DNA of 64,000 bases, taken from contig JABICX010000001.1 of the NCBI GenBank assembly GCA_018652045.1, positions 45,354 through 109,353 on the forward strand, given 5' to 3'. Each line of letters begins with the position of its first letter. Positions within the stretch are counted from its first letter, which is position 1. Positions 18,384 through 28,452 of the stretch are shown here, in pieces. The DNA comes from Candidatus Woesearchaeota archaeon (GTDB taxonomy: Archaea; Nanobdellota; Nanobdellia; UBA10117; JABICX01). Below the pieces are notes generated by a model. It was given only the letters and a program-made list of their open reading frames with translations. It searched no databases and had not been told where the DNA came from. The position numbers were made by a program, and so were the translations under genes.

Positions 18384-19715
18384 GTGAATATAATGAGAAT
18401 TAGTTTGAATAAACGAGAAAGTACAGCAACAGCCCAAAATGCAAAAGTGGGCAAACAATTGATCCTAGCTGGCTGGATACAGGAAATCCGCGTAATGGGA
18501 AAGTTAGCATTTGCAAAATTGCGGGATCGTGATGGTGATATACAGATTGTATTCTTCCCAGATAAGTTCAAAAATTTCAAAGACCTAAGCAAGATCACTC
18601 GCGAGTCAGTTGTCTCAATCAAAGGAACCGTCCAGAAGTCAAAGCTAAAATCTGGTGGAAATGAGATAGTAGCTGCTGAGTTAGAGATGTTATCTTTGGC
18701 ACACACTCCATTGCCAATCGAGTTCTTAGGAAAGGGTATTGAGACAGACCTTAGCAAACGTCTAGATGCACGTTTCTTAGATCTTCGAAACCCAAGAATC
18801 GCAGCAATCTTTAAGATCAAAGAACGCGCAATTATAGCTATACGTGAGTTCTTAGGAAATGAAGGTTTCATTGAAGTAATCAGTTCTAAGTTCTCTGGAG
18901 CAGGTGCTGAAGGAGGCGCTACAATGTTTGAGTTTAACTACTTTGGCAAGAAAGCGTACCTTAACCAGAGTCAGCAGATCTACAAACAGACACTTATGGC
19001 TTGTGGTTTTGAGAAAGTATATGAGATTGGCCCAAGCTTCCGTGCAGAAAAGAGTCATACTCAGAGACACGTTACAGAGTTTACACAATTAGATTTGGAG
19101 ATGTCCTTCATTGATTCTGAAGAAGACCTATTTAAGTTGGAAGAGAGAATGCTTAAGTATGTTTTAGATTACGTACGTAAGAATTGTAAATCTGAATTAG
19201 AAAGGTTAGAGAAAACATTACCTACGATCAAGCTTCCACTCCCACGAGTCTCATACGAAGAGGCAATTAAGTTGCTTCAGAAATCAGGAGTTAAAATAAA
19301 ACTTGGTGAAGATATTGGAACCTCTGACGAAAAGAAAGTTGGAGCGCTCGTTGAGACGAAGTATGGTAGTAGGGCTTATTTCCTTACACAGTTTCCTTGG
19401 AGTCTAGAAGTTGCTAAGTTCTACTGGATGCGTAATGGTAAGTACGGTCGAGGTGGAGACTTTGAGTTTATGGGACAGGAACTAACAACTGCGGCTCAGA
19501 GAGAACACCGATACGATATGTTAGTTAAGCAGATTAGAGACAAAGGTTACAGCCCAAAGAACTTTAGATCCTATCTAGATACATTCAAGTTTGGCATGCC
19601 TCCGCATGGCGGCTTTGGATGGGGTATTGACCGATTGGTTCAACAGATGCTGCAGATTGATAACATCCGAGAAGTAGTTCTCTTCCCAAGAGATCCAGAA
19701 AGGCTAACTCCATAG
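18384..19715 (+). CDS. aspS: Aspartyl-tRNA synthetase (class II)
   Basis: OB-fold LAGWIQEIRVMGKLAFAKLRDRDGDIQ; class II motifs FRAEKSHTQRHVTEFTQLDLEM and GFGWGIDRLVQQML; ends LFPRDPERLTP. Start may be ATG 18393. Confidence 0.92.
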   Translation: MNIMRISLNKRESTATAQNAKVGKQLILAGWIQEIRVMGKLAFAKLRDRDGDIQIVFFPDKFKNFKDLSKITRESVVSIKGTVQKSKLKSGGNEIVAAELEMLSLAHTPLPIEFLGKGIETDLSKRLDARFLDLRNPRIAAIFKIKERAIIAIREFLGNEGFIEVISSKFSGAGAEGGATMFEFNYFGKKAYLNQSQQIYKQTLMACGFEKVYEIGPSFRAEKSHTQRHVTEFTQLDLEMSFIDSEEDLFKLEERMLKYVLDYVRKNCKSELERLEKTLPTIKLPLPRVSYEEAIKLLQKSGVKIKLGEDIGTSDEKKVGALVETKYGSRAYFLTQFPWSLEVAKFYWMRNGKYGRGGDFEFMGQELTTAAQREHRYDMLVKQIRDKGYSPKNFRSYLDTFKFGMPPHGGFGWGIDRLVQQMLQIDNIREVVLFPRDPERLTP

Positions 19716-19720
19716 AGAGA

Positions 19721-19729
19721 TTTATATAC
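19721..19729 (+). promoter_or_regulatory. TATA box of smc, near-leaderless spacing
   Basis: TTTATATAC about 21 nt before the ATG at 19750. Confidence 0.5.
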
Positions 19730-19749
19730 AAGCCACGCTTTTTACTTGT

Positions 19750-22700
19750 ATGGTGCAGACACACGTATCTAGCTTGCATATGCGTGGTTTTAAGTCCTTT
19801 AACAACAAAGCTAGCCTTGAGCTTGGACCTGGATTGAATTGCATTGTTGGACCAAATGGTTCTGGAAAGAGTAACATACTTGATTCTATCTGTTTTGTTC
19901 TTGGACGAAGTTCAACAAAGTCTATCCGCGCGGAAAGTGTGCAAGATTTGATTCACAAAAAGAAAGATTCACATGTTGGATCTGCAGACGTCGTCTTTCG
20001 ATTGAACAATGAGAACAAAGTTTTCCCAATTGATGCACGACATATAGAGATCATTCGTCGAATAACAAAAGAAGGACAGACAAAGTATTACATTAATGGT
20101 AAGCGAGCCAGTCGAAGACAGATACTTGAGCTGTTGTCAATTGGAAGAATTCATCCAGAAGGTCATAATATCATATTACAGGGAGATATTGAGAAGTTCA
20201 TATCAATGTCACCTATTGAAAAGCGACAGATCATAGAAGAGATCGCAGGCATTTCAGTATATGAGGCAAGAAAGAACGACGCAATGCGTGAGTTAGGTAA
20301 GGTTGAAGACAAACTCAAAGAAGCAAAGATCGTGTTAACTGAAAAAGAAATGTATCTTAAGGGGCTCGAATCTGAAAAGATGCAAGCAGAAAAGTATCGT
20401 AATTTTAACAATGAGTTGGAAGGTTCTAAAGCAACGGAGATTAAGCTTCGGCTTGATGGTATAAATCGAAAAAAGAATGAGATTGGTACTAAGTTCTATA
20501 AGATAGAAAAAGCACACAAGAAGTTCCAAGGCGACATTGATGAGCATGAGAAGAAGATAGATTTCATACAAAGTAAGATAGATGTTATTGAAGGAAAGAT
20601 TGAGAAGAAGGGTGGTGAAGATCAGTTAGAACTAGAACACGCAATCTCAGATCTTAAGTTAGCAGTTGAGAACTCTAAAAGTCTTATACTAAGTTCTAAA
20701 AATGAGATTAGTAGAGTTAATCAGCGGAAGAAACAACTTGATAGTAGCTTAGTTGAGATAAACAGAAAGCTTGCAGAAAAGAACAAAGAACTTACAGCCC
20801 TTTCACGAGATAAGAACGCATATGATAAAAAGATGCAGGCACTAACCGGTGTTGCAAAAAGTTCCGCAAGAAGTTTAGATGATCTAGATCGATTGTTCGA
20901 ACAGAAAGAAAAAGACATTGATAATCTTAAGTCTGACAAAGAAAAGATGTCAGAACAACTGCGCAACTTCGACGCCGACATAAAGATCTTTGACTATAAG
21001 TTAGCTGAGATACAAAATAAGTTAGTTACAATCAATCAAAACCAGTCTGAGCTAAAGAAAGTACATAAGAGCAAAGACTATTACAAATCACTTCTCGATA
21101 AGATTAGCAAGTTAAGTTCTGATGATTCAATGTTAGCAGTTAAGTTACAAGATCTGAGACAGAGAGTTGACACAAAAGACGAGATGCTTGCAAAGCTTCG
21201 AATTGATTCAAGTGCAACTCAAGAATTGCTTATGCGCGATAAAGCAATCTCAGCAGTTCTGGCGTCTAAGAAAGAACTGAAAGGTGTAGTGGGTACAGTT
21301 GCACAACTTGGAACATCAAAGAAAGAATACCAACAAGCTCTTGCTGTTGCAGCTGGCGGCAAGATGCGTAACATTGTGGTTGACAATGAGAACACGGCGA
21401 TATCGGCACTTAATCTACTTAAGCGTGCAAGGTCGGGCGTAGCAACATTCCTACCAATAACTAAACTTAAGACGCGAGACCTTTCCTATCTGTCAAAGCA
21501 AGCATCTGGTCAGTCTGGAGTCTTTGGACTTGCATCAGAGTTAATCAACTGCGATTCAAAGTACAAGAAAGTCTTCCAACATGTTTTCAAAGATACACTC
21601 ATACTTCAAGATTCTAAAACTGCAAAATCATTAGGTATTGGTCAGTTCAACATGGTTACATTAGACGGAGATGTTTTCTCAGCATCTGGTGCAATCACTG
21701 GAGGTTTTAGACGAAGAGATGTTGGAGTTAAGTTTGCTGAACGAGATATCTCAAATCGCGTTGATAAAGAGCAGTCTGAACTTGCTGCATTAAAGAAAGA
21801 GCTCTCTCGAACAGAGCGGAACAGAAATAACTTACAAGAGCAGCTGATTAAACTGCGCCACGAGAAGGCAGAGTTAGAAGGTAAGTTAGGAGCTACAAAG
21901 TTCGCAGATATGGATCCAACAAAGATCTTAGCTGAACAGAAAGATATCCAATCTCAGAAAAAAGCAATGATCGCTCAGCAGCAAAAGTTAGCAAGAGAAG
22001 AGGGTTCAATCTCAGACAAAGTAAACAAACTTACTGTTGAAAAGAACGCAATCTCAGTTAAGATAAAAGATCTACGATTTGGTCGACAGAGCACAGAGAT
22101 CAAAAAGATAGAGTCTGCGATTAAGATGATTGATACAAGAACAGCAACTATACAATCTGTTGTTGAGAACTCTCTTGCACCAGAACACGGAAACATTGAG
22201 AAGCTACTAACACATCTAGTAAAAGAGCGGATCGAGTTTGAAGAACAGATAACAAAAGAGGATCATAACATCAACACAAACAAACAAACTCTTGACAAGA
22301 AGCAAAAAGAAGAGAAGGACTTCTACGGTTCACTGAAGGTACTATTTGCAGAGAAGAAAAAGTATGGCGCACTTATGGACAGAGAGCAAGAGAACATAAA
22401 GAAGATCGAAGAACACTTGACAGGGGACTCTGAAGAACGCAACGCACTCATCATCGCAAAAGCTAAGATTGAAGCAGAGTTTGCTGCACTATCTGAGGAG
22501 TTTGAACCATACAAGAAAGTTAGCGTTCTTTCACACATTAAGAATGTAACTCAGGCAAAGCAGATGCAGGATCAGCTTAAACGAAAGATAGAGGCACTGG
22601 GTAGCGTTAACATGCGCGCACTGGAGATATACGATGGCGTAAAGAAAGAGTATGATAATCTCAACTGGAGAATTGATAAACTTGGCAGTGAGCGAGATTC

Positions 22701-23187
22701 AGTTATTAGTGTAATCACGCAGATCGAACATCGTAAGAAAGACTCTTTCGAAACAACTTTCAATGGAGTTAACAAATACTTTCAAGACATTTTTTCAAAG
22801 ATATCGCATAAGATGCGAGCCCAACTAATTTTGCAAAATCCGGAAAAGCCCTTTGATGGTGGACTTAACATTCGAGTACGCGACACAAATGGAAAGGCAA
22901 TGTATCTTGGAGCACTTTCAGGTGGAGAGAAAACTTTGGTTGCATTAGCATTTATCTTCGCAGTTCAGGAACACAGCCCAGCACCGTTCTACTTGTTAGA
23001 TGAAATCGACGCAGCTCTTGATAGGTTAAATTCAGACAAGGTTGCAAAGTTGCTGAAGGAGTATAGCAAGCGTTCGCAAGTTATCATCATCTCACACAAT
23101 GACGCAATAATCTCTGCATCCGATAATCTGTATGGTATCTGGATGAACAAGAAAGGAGAGAGCTTTGTAAATAGTCTTAAGATTTAA
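19750..23187 (+). CDS. smc: Chromosome segregation SMC ATPase
   Basis: GPNGSGKSNILDSICFVLG (Walker A), long coiled coils, hinge, LSGGEKTLVALAFIFAVQ and LLDEIDAALD. Confidence 0.97.
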   Translation: MVQTHVSSLHMRGFKSFNNKASLELGPGLNCIVGPNGSGKSNILDSICFVLGRSSTKSIRAESVQDLIHKKKDSHVGSADVVFRLNNENKVFPIDARHIEIIRRITKEGQTKYYINGKRASRRQILELLSIGRIHPEGHNIILQGDIEKFISMSPIEKRQIIEEIAGISVYEARKNDAMRELGKVEDKLKEAKIVLTEKEMYLKGLESEKMQAEKYRNFNNELEGSKATEIKLRLDGINRKKNEIGTKFYKIEKAHKKFQGDIDEHEKKIDFIQSKIDVIEGKIEKKGGEDQLELEHAISDLKLAVENSKSLILSSKNEISRVNQRKKQLDSSLVEINRKLAEKNKELTALSRDKNAYDKKMQALTGVAKSSARSLDDLDRLFEQKEKDIDNLKSDKEKMSEQLRNFDADIKIFDYKLAEIQNKLVTINQNQSELKKVHKSKDYYKSLLDKISKLSSDDSMLAVKLQDLRQRVDTKDEMLAKLRIDSSATQELLMRDKAISAVLASKKELKGVVGTVAQLGTSKKEYQQALAVAAGGKMRNIVVDNENTAISALNLLKRARSGVATFLPITKLKTRDLSYLSKQASGQSGVFGLASELINCDSKYKKVFQHVFKDTLILQDSKTAKSLGIGQFNMVTLDGDVFSASGAITGGFRRRDVGVKFAERDISNRVDKEQSELAALKKELSRTERNRNNLQEQLIKLRHEKAELEGKLGATKFADMDPTKILAEQKDIQSQKKAMIAQQQKLAREEGSISDKVNKLTVEKNAISVKIKDLRFGRQSTEIKKIESAIKMIDTRTATIQSVVENSLAPEHGNIEKLLTHLVKERIEFEEQITKEDHNINTNKQTLDKKQKEEKDFYGSLKVLFAEKKKYGALMDREQENIKKIEEHLTGDSEERNALIIAKAKIEAEFAALSEEFEPYKKVSVLSHIKNVTQAKQMQDQLKRKIEALGSVNMRALEIYDGVKKEYDNLNWRIDKLGSERDSVISVITQIEHRKKDSFETTFNGVNKYFQDIFSKISHKMRAQLILQNPEKPFDGGLNIRVRDTNGKAMYLGALSGGEKTLVALAFIFAVQEHSPAPFYLLDEIDAALDRLNSDKVAKLLKEYSKRSQVIIISHNDAIISASDNLYGIWMNKKGESFVNSLKI

Positions 23188-23188
23188 A

Positions 23189-24166
23189 ATGAACAAAAAA
23201 CAAGTCCGCGAAATATTTAGTACGTATGATCTTGGCGAGTTTAGAAGTTGGAGTCCTACCAAGATGGGTTTTGGTAATGATAATTATGTTGTTAAAACAA
23301 CTAAAGGTAAGTACGTATTAAGAATATACCGAGATGTGCGCAAAATTTCCGAGCTTAGATATGAAGTCGAGTTTACAGACCATTTGCTAGCAAAAGGATT
23401 TCCATATGAAATACCAAAATGGTTGCCTAATAAATCGGGAGAGTTAATCTCTACGTTTAATGGTCGAATGTATATAATCTATAAATACCTGCCCGGCATT
23501 GTTGTTGAGAAACCTACTAATGCACAAGTTAGACAGGTAGCTAAGATGATATCGATACTGCATAAAATGTCTGTGGGATTTAAACCAAAGAGCGACAAAG
23601 ATTGGGGAAATGCGTTTACAACACACTGGCAAAAAGCAGAGTTGAATGATTATGCACCACGGGCTAAAAAACAAAACACTACGCGAAGTAAGCTTCTTTT
23701 GAAGAATGAGATGTATTATCGAAGATTGTTAGATGACGTTGATAAGAAGTATGCTAAAGTTTCATATAAACGGTATGTTTTACACAACGATCTCAATAAG
23801 CACAACATGTTGTTTCGGAACGGAAAGTTATCTGGACTAATTGATTTTGATAATGTTAATGCAGACTACCTCATTAAAGATATTAGTCAGTATGTACTAT
23901 ACGGTCTTAATCAGGGCAGTAAAATTGATCTACGAAAGGCAAGAATATTCATTAAAGAATATCAGAAGTATCATTCATTATCCGATAAAGAAATTAAATG
24001 CATTCCAGATATCGCAATTATTGGTAAGATTGGAGCTTTCGTATGGACATATGATCGTATGGAACGAGGTATATCTAAAGTAGATCTTAAGGGAATGCGA
24101 CAGATGGCAGCATTTGTAAAGTGGGTTGATGTGAATCGAGATAAGATTATGGAGGCATTATTGTGA
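23189..24166 (+). CDS. APH-like phosphotransferase embedded between smc and scpA
   Basis: VLHNDLNKHNMLFRNGKLSGLIDFDNVNADYLIKDIS; paralogous to 17315-18262. Confidence 0.85.
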   Translation: MNKKQVREIFSTYDLGEFRSWSPTKMGFGNDNYVVKTTKGKYVLRIYRDVRKISELRYEVEFTDHLLAKGFPYEIPKWLPNKSGELISTFNGRMYIIYKYLPGIVVEKPTNAQVRQVAKMISILHKMSVGFKPKSDKDWGNAFTTHWQKAELNDYAPRAKKQNTTRSKLLLKNEMYYRRLLDDVDKKYAKVSYKRYVLHNDLNKHNMLFRNGKLSGLIDFDNVNADYLIKDISQYVLYGLNQGSKIDLRKARIFIKEYQKYHSLSDKEIKCIPDIAIIGKIGAFVWTYDRMERGISKVDLKGMRQMAAFVKWVDVNRDKIMEALL

Positions 24167-24972
24167 CTGAACAGAACAAGATCCATAGTATGATTTTTGA
24201 AGAGGACGACCTTAAGTGGCAATCTCTTATCTATGAGATGATTCGAACTGGAAAGGTAGATCCATGGGACATCGACATCTCACAATTTTCACAAGAGTAT
24301 CTGAAGATTATCAATAAGCTAAAAGAACTAAACTTCCGTATCTCAGGTAAGGTTGTTCTAACTGCAGCAATCTTGTTGCGGATGAAGATGAACCGACTTG
24401 GTTTGGAAGAGTTCTTGGGAATGATCGCAGAGCCTGAAGAAGACGTTGAGGTCGAGGCGGGTTTAGATGAGTGGAATCAAGAAGATCCGAACGAAGTTGA
24501 GCAACGGATCGATCAGCTAGCTAAACAGATCAAGCAAACTCAGACAAAGCGGATGGTACTTGACCCAAGACTTGATAGAATGCGAGAGCGAAAAGTAACC
24601 GTGTTTGAGCTGATGGGGGCGCTTAAGAAAGCAATGGAAGTAGATGAGCGTAGACAGATCAGATACAAAAAAGAGGTTAAAGATAGAGACGATTCTCGTC
24701 CAGATTTCAACTACGAGAAGTTTGACATTCTCGGAAAGATCAAAAATGTTTATGATGCACTGAAGATATTCTTCAAAAAGTCAAAGCGCAATACTGTTGA
24801 GTTTACACACATAGTTCCTAGTAAAAGAAAGGAAGATGTTATCTGGACATTTGTACCTTTGTTACATCTCGCAAACGAAGGCAAGATAGAACTTATACAG
24901 GATAAGCCCTTTGACAAGATCTTCGTAGAGCTAAAAGCTAAAGATTTATTAGATAAGACAGCTAAGGAATAA
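24163..24972 (+). CDS. scpA: Segregation and condensation protein A (ScpA)
   Basis: LIYEMIRTGKVDPWDIDISQFSQEYLKII...LTAAILLRMKMNRL; GTG start overlapping upstream stop. Confidence 0.9.
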   Translation: MTEQNKIHSMIFEEDDLKWQSLIYEMIRTGKVDPWDIDISQFSQEYLKIINKLKELNFRISGKVVLTAAILLRMKMNRLGLEEFLGMIAEPEEDVEVEAGLDEWNQEDPNEVEQRIDQLAKQIKQTQTKRMVLDPRLDRMRERKVTVFELMGALKKAMEVDERRQIRYKKEVKDRDDSRPDFNYEKFDILGKIKNVYDALKIFFKKSKRNTVEFTHIVPSKRKEDVIWTFVPLLHLANEGKIELIQDKPFDKIFVELKAKDLLDKTAKE

Positions 24973-24973
24973 A

Positions 24974-25243
24974 ATGGATATATTAGCGAGTTTAGTAGTG
25001 GGTATTAATGTAATCGTGTCATTATCATGGTTCTTACAGGCACACAAGATCATCAAACGTAAAAGCTCAAAAGATATATCAATACCTTTTGTTGCTGTCG
25101 TGCTTGTTGGACTAGCTTTTTTTGCCATATATGCCTGGCGAGAGCAAGACTTTGTAATACTGATACCCTTTTTAGTCGGTATGGCAGGAGTTGGCGCAGT
25201 ATTGGTGTCTGCTTTAATCTATAAGAAGAAGGTGAGAAAGTGA
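24974..25243 (+). CDS. Small 3-TM SemiSWEET/PQ-loop-like protein
   Basis: SLSWFLQAHKIIKRKSSKDISIPFVAVVLVGLAFFAIYAW resembles the MtN3/SemiSWEET PQ-loop pattern. Confidence 0.6.
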   Translation: MDILASLVVGINVIVSLSWFLQAHKIIKRKSSKDISIPFVAVVLVGLAFFAIYAWREQDFVILIPFLVGMAGVGAVLVSALIYKKKVRK

Positions 25244-25719
25244 AAGAACTAAAGTCTAAGATAGAAGCAATCTTGTTTTGTACACCTGATGGAGTTGAGA
25301 CTAAGAAGCTAGCTAAGTTATGTGGGATGGGTTCTGTTGGTCATGTTAAGACTGCGCTTCAAGAGATGAAAGAAGAGTTTGAAAAAGACGGTCGTGGAAT
25401 GTCGGTGGTTCTAAAAGAAGGAATGTGGCGCTTTGCAGTTCGTGATGAGCATGTTCCATTAGTTAGGGAAGCTGCTAAGCCCGAGATCGAGAAAGCAATA
25501 CTTGAGACTCTAGCATTCATCGCCTACAAAAAGAATGCTAAGCAGAGTGAGGTAGTTAAGGTTAGATCTAACAAAGCATATGGACACATAAAGCACCTAG
25601 AAGCGCAAGGCTTTGTCACAGCTAAGACAAAAGGCAAGACTCGTACCCTAACTCCAACTAAAAAGTTCTATGATTATTTCAATCTACGAGAAGATGAAGA
25701 GATTCAGCCTGAAGAATAA
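25240..25719 (+). CDS. scpB: Segregation and condensation protein B (ScpB)
   Basis: IEAILFCTPDGVETKKLAKLCGM...AILETLAFIAYKKNAKQSEVVKVRSNKAYGHIKHLEAQGFV double winged helix. Confidence 0.88.
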   Translation: MKELKSKIEAILFCTPDGVETKKLAKLCGMGSVGHVKTALQEMKEEFEKDGRGMSVVLKEGMWRFAVRDEHVPLVREAAKPEIEKAILETLAFIAYKKNAKQSEVVKVRSNKAYGHIKHLEAQGFVTAKTKGKTRTLTPTKKFYDYFNLREDEEIQPEE

Positions 25720-25824
25720 CCCTTTAAATCTTAGTTTCTTATAAATTATTGGGATTAAAATCCTTTTTCGTTGATGAAGCCGAACGCTTGTCGCTGAGGC
25801 TGAAACGGAATCAACACGAAAAAA

Positions 25825-27774
25825 ATGGTAAAAGTACTTACTAGTTTGGAGCTATCAGTCGTGATTCGAGAACTTCAGCAGCTAGTGGGAACTAAGGTTA
25901 GTAAGATACATCAGCCAAACTCGCGGCTTTTGACTTTGAATATGTTTAAGACCGGCGGATCTAAGTTCGTACTTAAGATTGACTCGGGAGTTGGTATGTA
26001 TGTAACTTCATACGCTTCTAAAAATCCATTGACTCCGAATGGATTCTGTCTGTTTCTAAGAAAACATCTACACAATTCGCGATTAGTTGGAGTTGTTCAG
26101 AAAGATCTTGAGCGAATAGTCGAACTTCATTTTGATACCTCAAAGGGTTTGAGGATCTTGATATGCGAGCTATTTAGCAAAGGCAATTTCGTGTTGTGTG
26201 ATGGTGGTCTTAAGATCCTTAACTGTGCGTCAGTTCAACAGTGGAAAGACCGAACAGTAAGAAAGGGCGAGACATACAAGTATCCCCCTCCTGGATTTAA
26301 CATTTTAGCAATAAACAAACTATCTTTCCAAAGTTATCTGAATAAGTATCCACATCACGAAGTAGTTCGACTTATCGCAACGTTAGGATTTGGAGGGATC
26401 TATGCAGAAGAGATCTGTCTGAGAGCAGACATACAAAAGAATACCGTCTCTCAACTTATACGACCTACAGAGGTTGATGCGATATACACGCAGATAGTCA
26501 AACTCCTTACACAGTTTAAGTCCAATCTAACGTCTGAAATCATCTATGAAGGTGGCGCTCCAATTGAAGCAACACCTTTTCCATTGAGCTCTTTTTCAGA
26601 GCACGAACATAAGCTTGCAGAGAGTTTTAATCAAGCATTAGATACTTTATACACTTCCGAGGTTGCTACCAAAGTAAGATCTGATTCAGATGAACGGTAC
26701 CAACAAGAAAAGAATCGATTAGAGACAATATACAACGCGCAGAAACAAAGCTGCGACAATTATATTGAGGAGTATAACAACAGTCAGCGAATCGCAGACA
26801 TGATCTACAGTCAGTATAATACGATCTATACTATCTTTTCTAAGATCAAGGCCGCAGTTGATGCTGGGCATGATTGGTATGAAGTCTATCAAGTACTTCA
26901 GCGAGAAAAAGACGCAGGTATACATGAAGCAAGTTTGGTTAAGGAGATAAAACCTGAAACTCGACAGATTACTATTGATCTTGGCGAACTCTTAGCTTTA
27001 GATTTAACAAAGTCATTGGAGGAGAACGCCGGAGACTATTATGATTTGGCAAAGAGAGCTAAAGCAAAGTTAGCAGGTGCACAACGAACGCTGGACGAAG
27101 TTAAGCAGAAACTTGATGCATTGGAACTGCGACGAGCAGACATGCAACAAGAATATGCAGTAACTGCGCCAAAGTTCATGGATAAAAAGAAACAAGATTG
27201 GTATGAGAAGTTCCACTGGTTTTTTACTAGTTCAGGATTGTTAGCAATTGGTGGAAGGGACGCAACCTCGAATGAAGTAATCATCAAGAAGCACATGGAC
27301 ATAAAAGATGTAGTATTCCATACAGAGATTGCAGGATCACCTTTCTTTGTCCTAAAAGAAGGTAGAGAAAAAGCTACTGAGCAAGATCTAGCTGAAGTCG
27401 CGCAAGCAACTGCATCATATTCATCTGCATGGAAGTTAGGCGTTGGGTCAACAGACGTGTATCAGGTTAAGCCTGAACAGGTTTCAAAACAGGCGCAGTC
27501 TGGAACATATCTTGGGAAAGGTTCTTTCGTGATTAGTGGAAAGCGTAATTATTTTAGGAACACTGTGCTTGAGATCGCCATTGGTATGTATAAGGATCGG
27601 ATGATGGGTGGAGCTACCTCTGCAATTAAGAAATACTGTGAAACCTCGGTTGTTGTTAAGCAGGGCGACGCAAAAAAGTCCGATATTGCTAAGAAAGTTG
27701 CACACAAGTTTTCGGTCGATGTTGATACTGTATTAAAACTCGTACCAACCGGAAGCAGCAGAATCGTTGAGTGA
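25825..27774 (+). CDS. rqcH: RqcH/NFACT ribosome-quality-control protein
   Basis: NFACT-N start (SLELSVVIRELQQLVGTKVSKIHQPN), coiled coil, NFACT-R KFHWFFTSSGLLAIGGRDATSNEVIIKKHM. Confidence 0.9.
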   Translation: MVKVLTSLELSVVIRELQQLVGTKVSKIHQPNSRLLTLNMFKTGGSKFVLKIDSGVGMYVTSYASKNPLTPNGFCLFLRKHLHNSRLVGVVQKDLERIVELHFDTSKGLRILICELFSKGNFVLCDGGLKILNCASVQQWKDRTVRKGETYKYPPPGFNILAINKLSFQSYLNKYPHHEVVRLIATLGFGGIYAEEICLRADIQKNTVSQLIRPTEVDAIYTQIVKLLTQFKSNLTSEIIYEGGAPIEATPFPLSSFSEHEHKLAESFNQALDTLYTSEVATKVRSDSDERYQQEKNRLETIYNAQKQSCDNYIEEYNNSQRIADMIYSQYNTIYTIFSKIKAAVDAGHDWYEVYQVLQREKDAGIHEASLVKEIKPETRQITIDLGELLALDLTKSLEENAGDYYDLAKRAKAKLAGAQRTLDEVKQKLDALELRRADMQQEYAVTAPKFMDKKKQDWYEKFHWFFTSSGLLAIGGRDATSNEVIIKKHMDIKDVVFHTEIAGSPFFVLKEGREKATEQDLAEVAQATASYSSAWKLGVGSTDVYQVKPEQVSKQAQSGTYLGKGSFVISGKRNYFRNTVLEIAIGMYKDRMMGGATSAIKKYCETSVVVKQGDAKKSDIAKKVAHKFSVDVDTVLKLVPTGSSRIVE

Positions 27775-28126
27775 ACAAATTCTTATAATAGTTTATTACG
27801 ATACGAGTTGTATGTTACATTATCTTCGTATCCCTAAAAAATTATTTCCATTTATTGAGAGACTTACGCTTGTATATTCAGCACTTACACACAATGCGGA
27901 GAAAGTAGAGGTTATTGAAAAAAGGTTGGAAGAACACGGAATCCCATGTAAGCAACTGGAGAGTTTACTGGGAGTACTAGTTGAGTCTGGAAGTGCAACA
28001 TTTACGTATGTTGATATTAATCCTAAAGGCCAAGCTACGGTTTTAACTCCAAATCCAGATCCAACGAAGCCACCAGTTCTTGAGAAGAGATATCTTGTAC
28101 CTGGCGTTACCATCGAACGTGATTAG
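27767..28126 (+). CDS. Hypothetical protein downstream of rqcH
   Basis: 119 aa ORF from TTG at 27767, overlapping the rqcH stop; ATG at 27812 is an alternative start. Confidence 0.45.
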   Translation: MSEQILIIVYYDTSCMLHYLRIPKKLFPFIERLTLVYSALTHNAEKVEVIEKRLEEHGIPCKQLESLLGVLVESGSATFTYVDINPKGQATVLTPNPDPTKPPVLEKRYLVPGVTIERD

Positions 28127-28451
28127 ACCAGATATAGAATAACAATATTACTGATATGATCATAATCATCGCAAGGTTAGCAAAGAAGAACTGCTCGTCA
28201 GATGTTTCTGCTTTACATCCATCTTCACAGTCACTTGTACACGTCAATACCTCCGCTTCTTCACATACACAGTTTCCGCATATAGTTGTGCAGTCCTGCG
28301 GACAGGTACCTAGCGTCTCTTCACTAACGTGGCAGACGCCATCACCACATTGTGATGAGGTAGATGCACTATGTATTGTCCATAAGTTATTAAGACTAAT
28401 AACCAGGATAAAAACTAATGATAATATGATTACAGCTTTCTTAAGTTTCAT
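28107..28451 (-). CDS. Secreted/membrane Cys-rich protein with CGDGVC...ETxxxCPxDC motif
   Basis: SSQCGDGVCHVSEETLGTCPQDCTTICGNCVCEEAEVLTCTSDCEDGC then TM. Confidence 0.65.
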   Translation of the reverse strand: MKLKKAVIILSLVFILVISLNNLWTIHSASTSSQCGDGVCHVSEETLGTCPQDCTTICGNCVCEEAEVLTCTSDCEDGCKAETSDEQFFFANLAMIMIISVILLFYIWSNHVRW

Positions 28452-28452
28452 G

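Noticed and set aside
25772-25803. Canonical C/D box sRNA call
   Set aside because: C and D-like boxes exist but no C' box and only 2 nt between the two CTGA boxes; kept only as a structured-leader finding.
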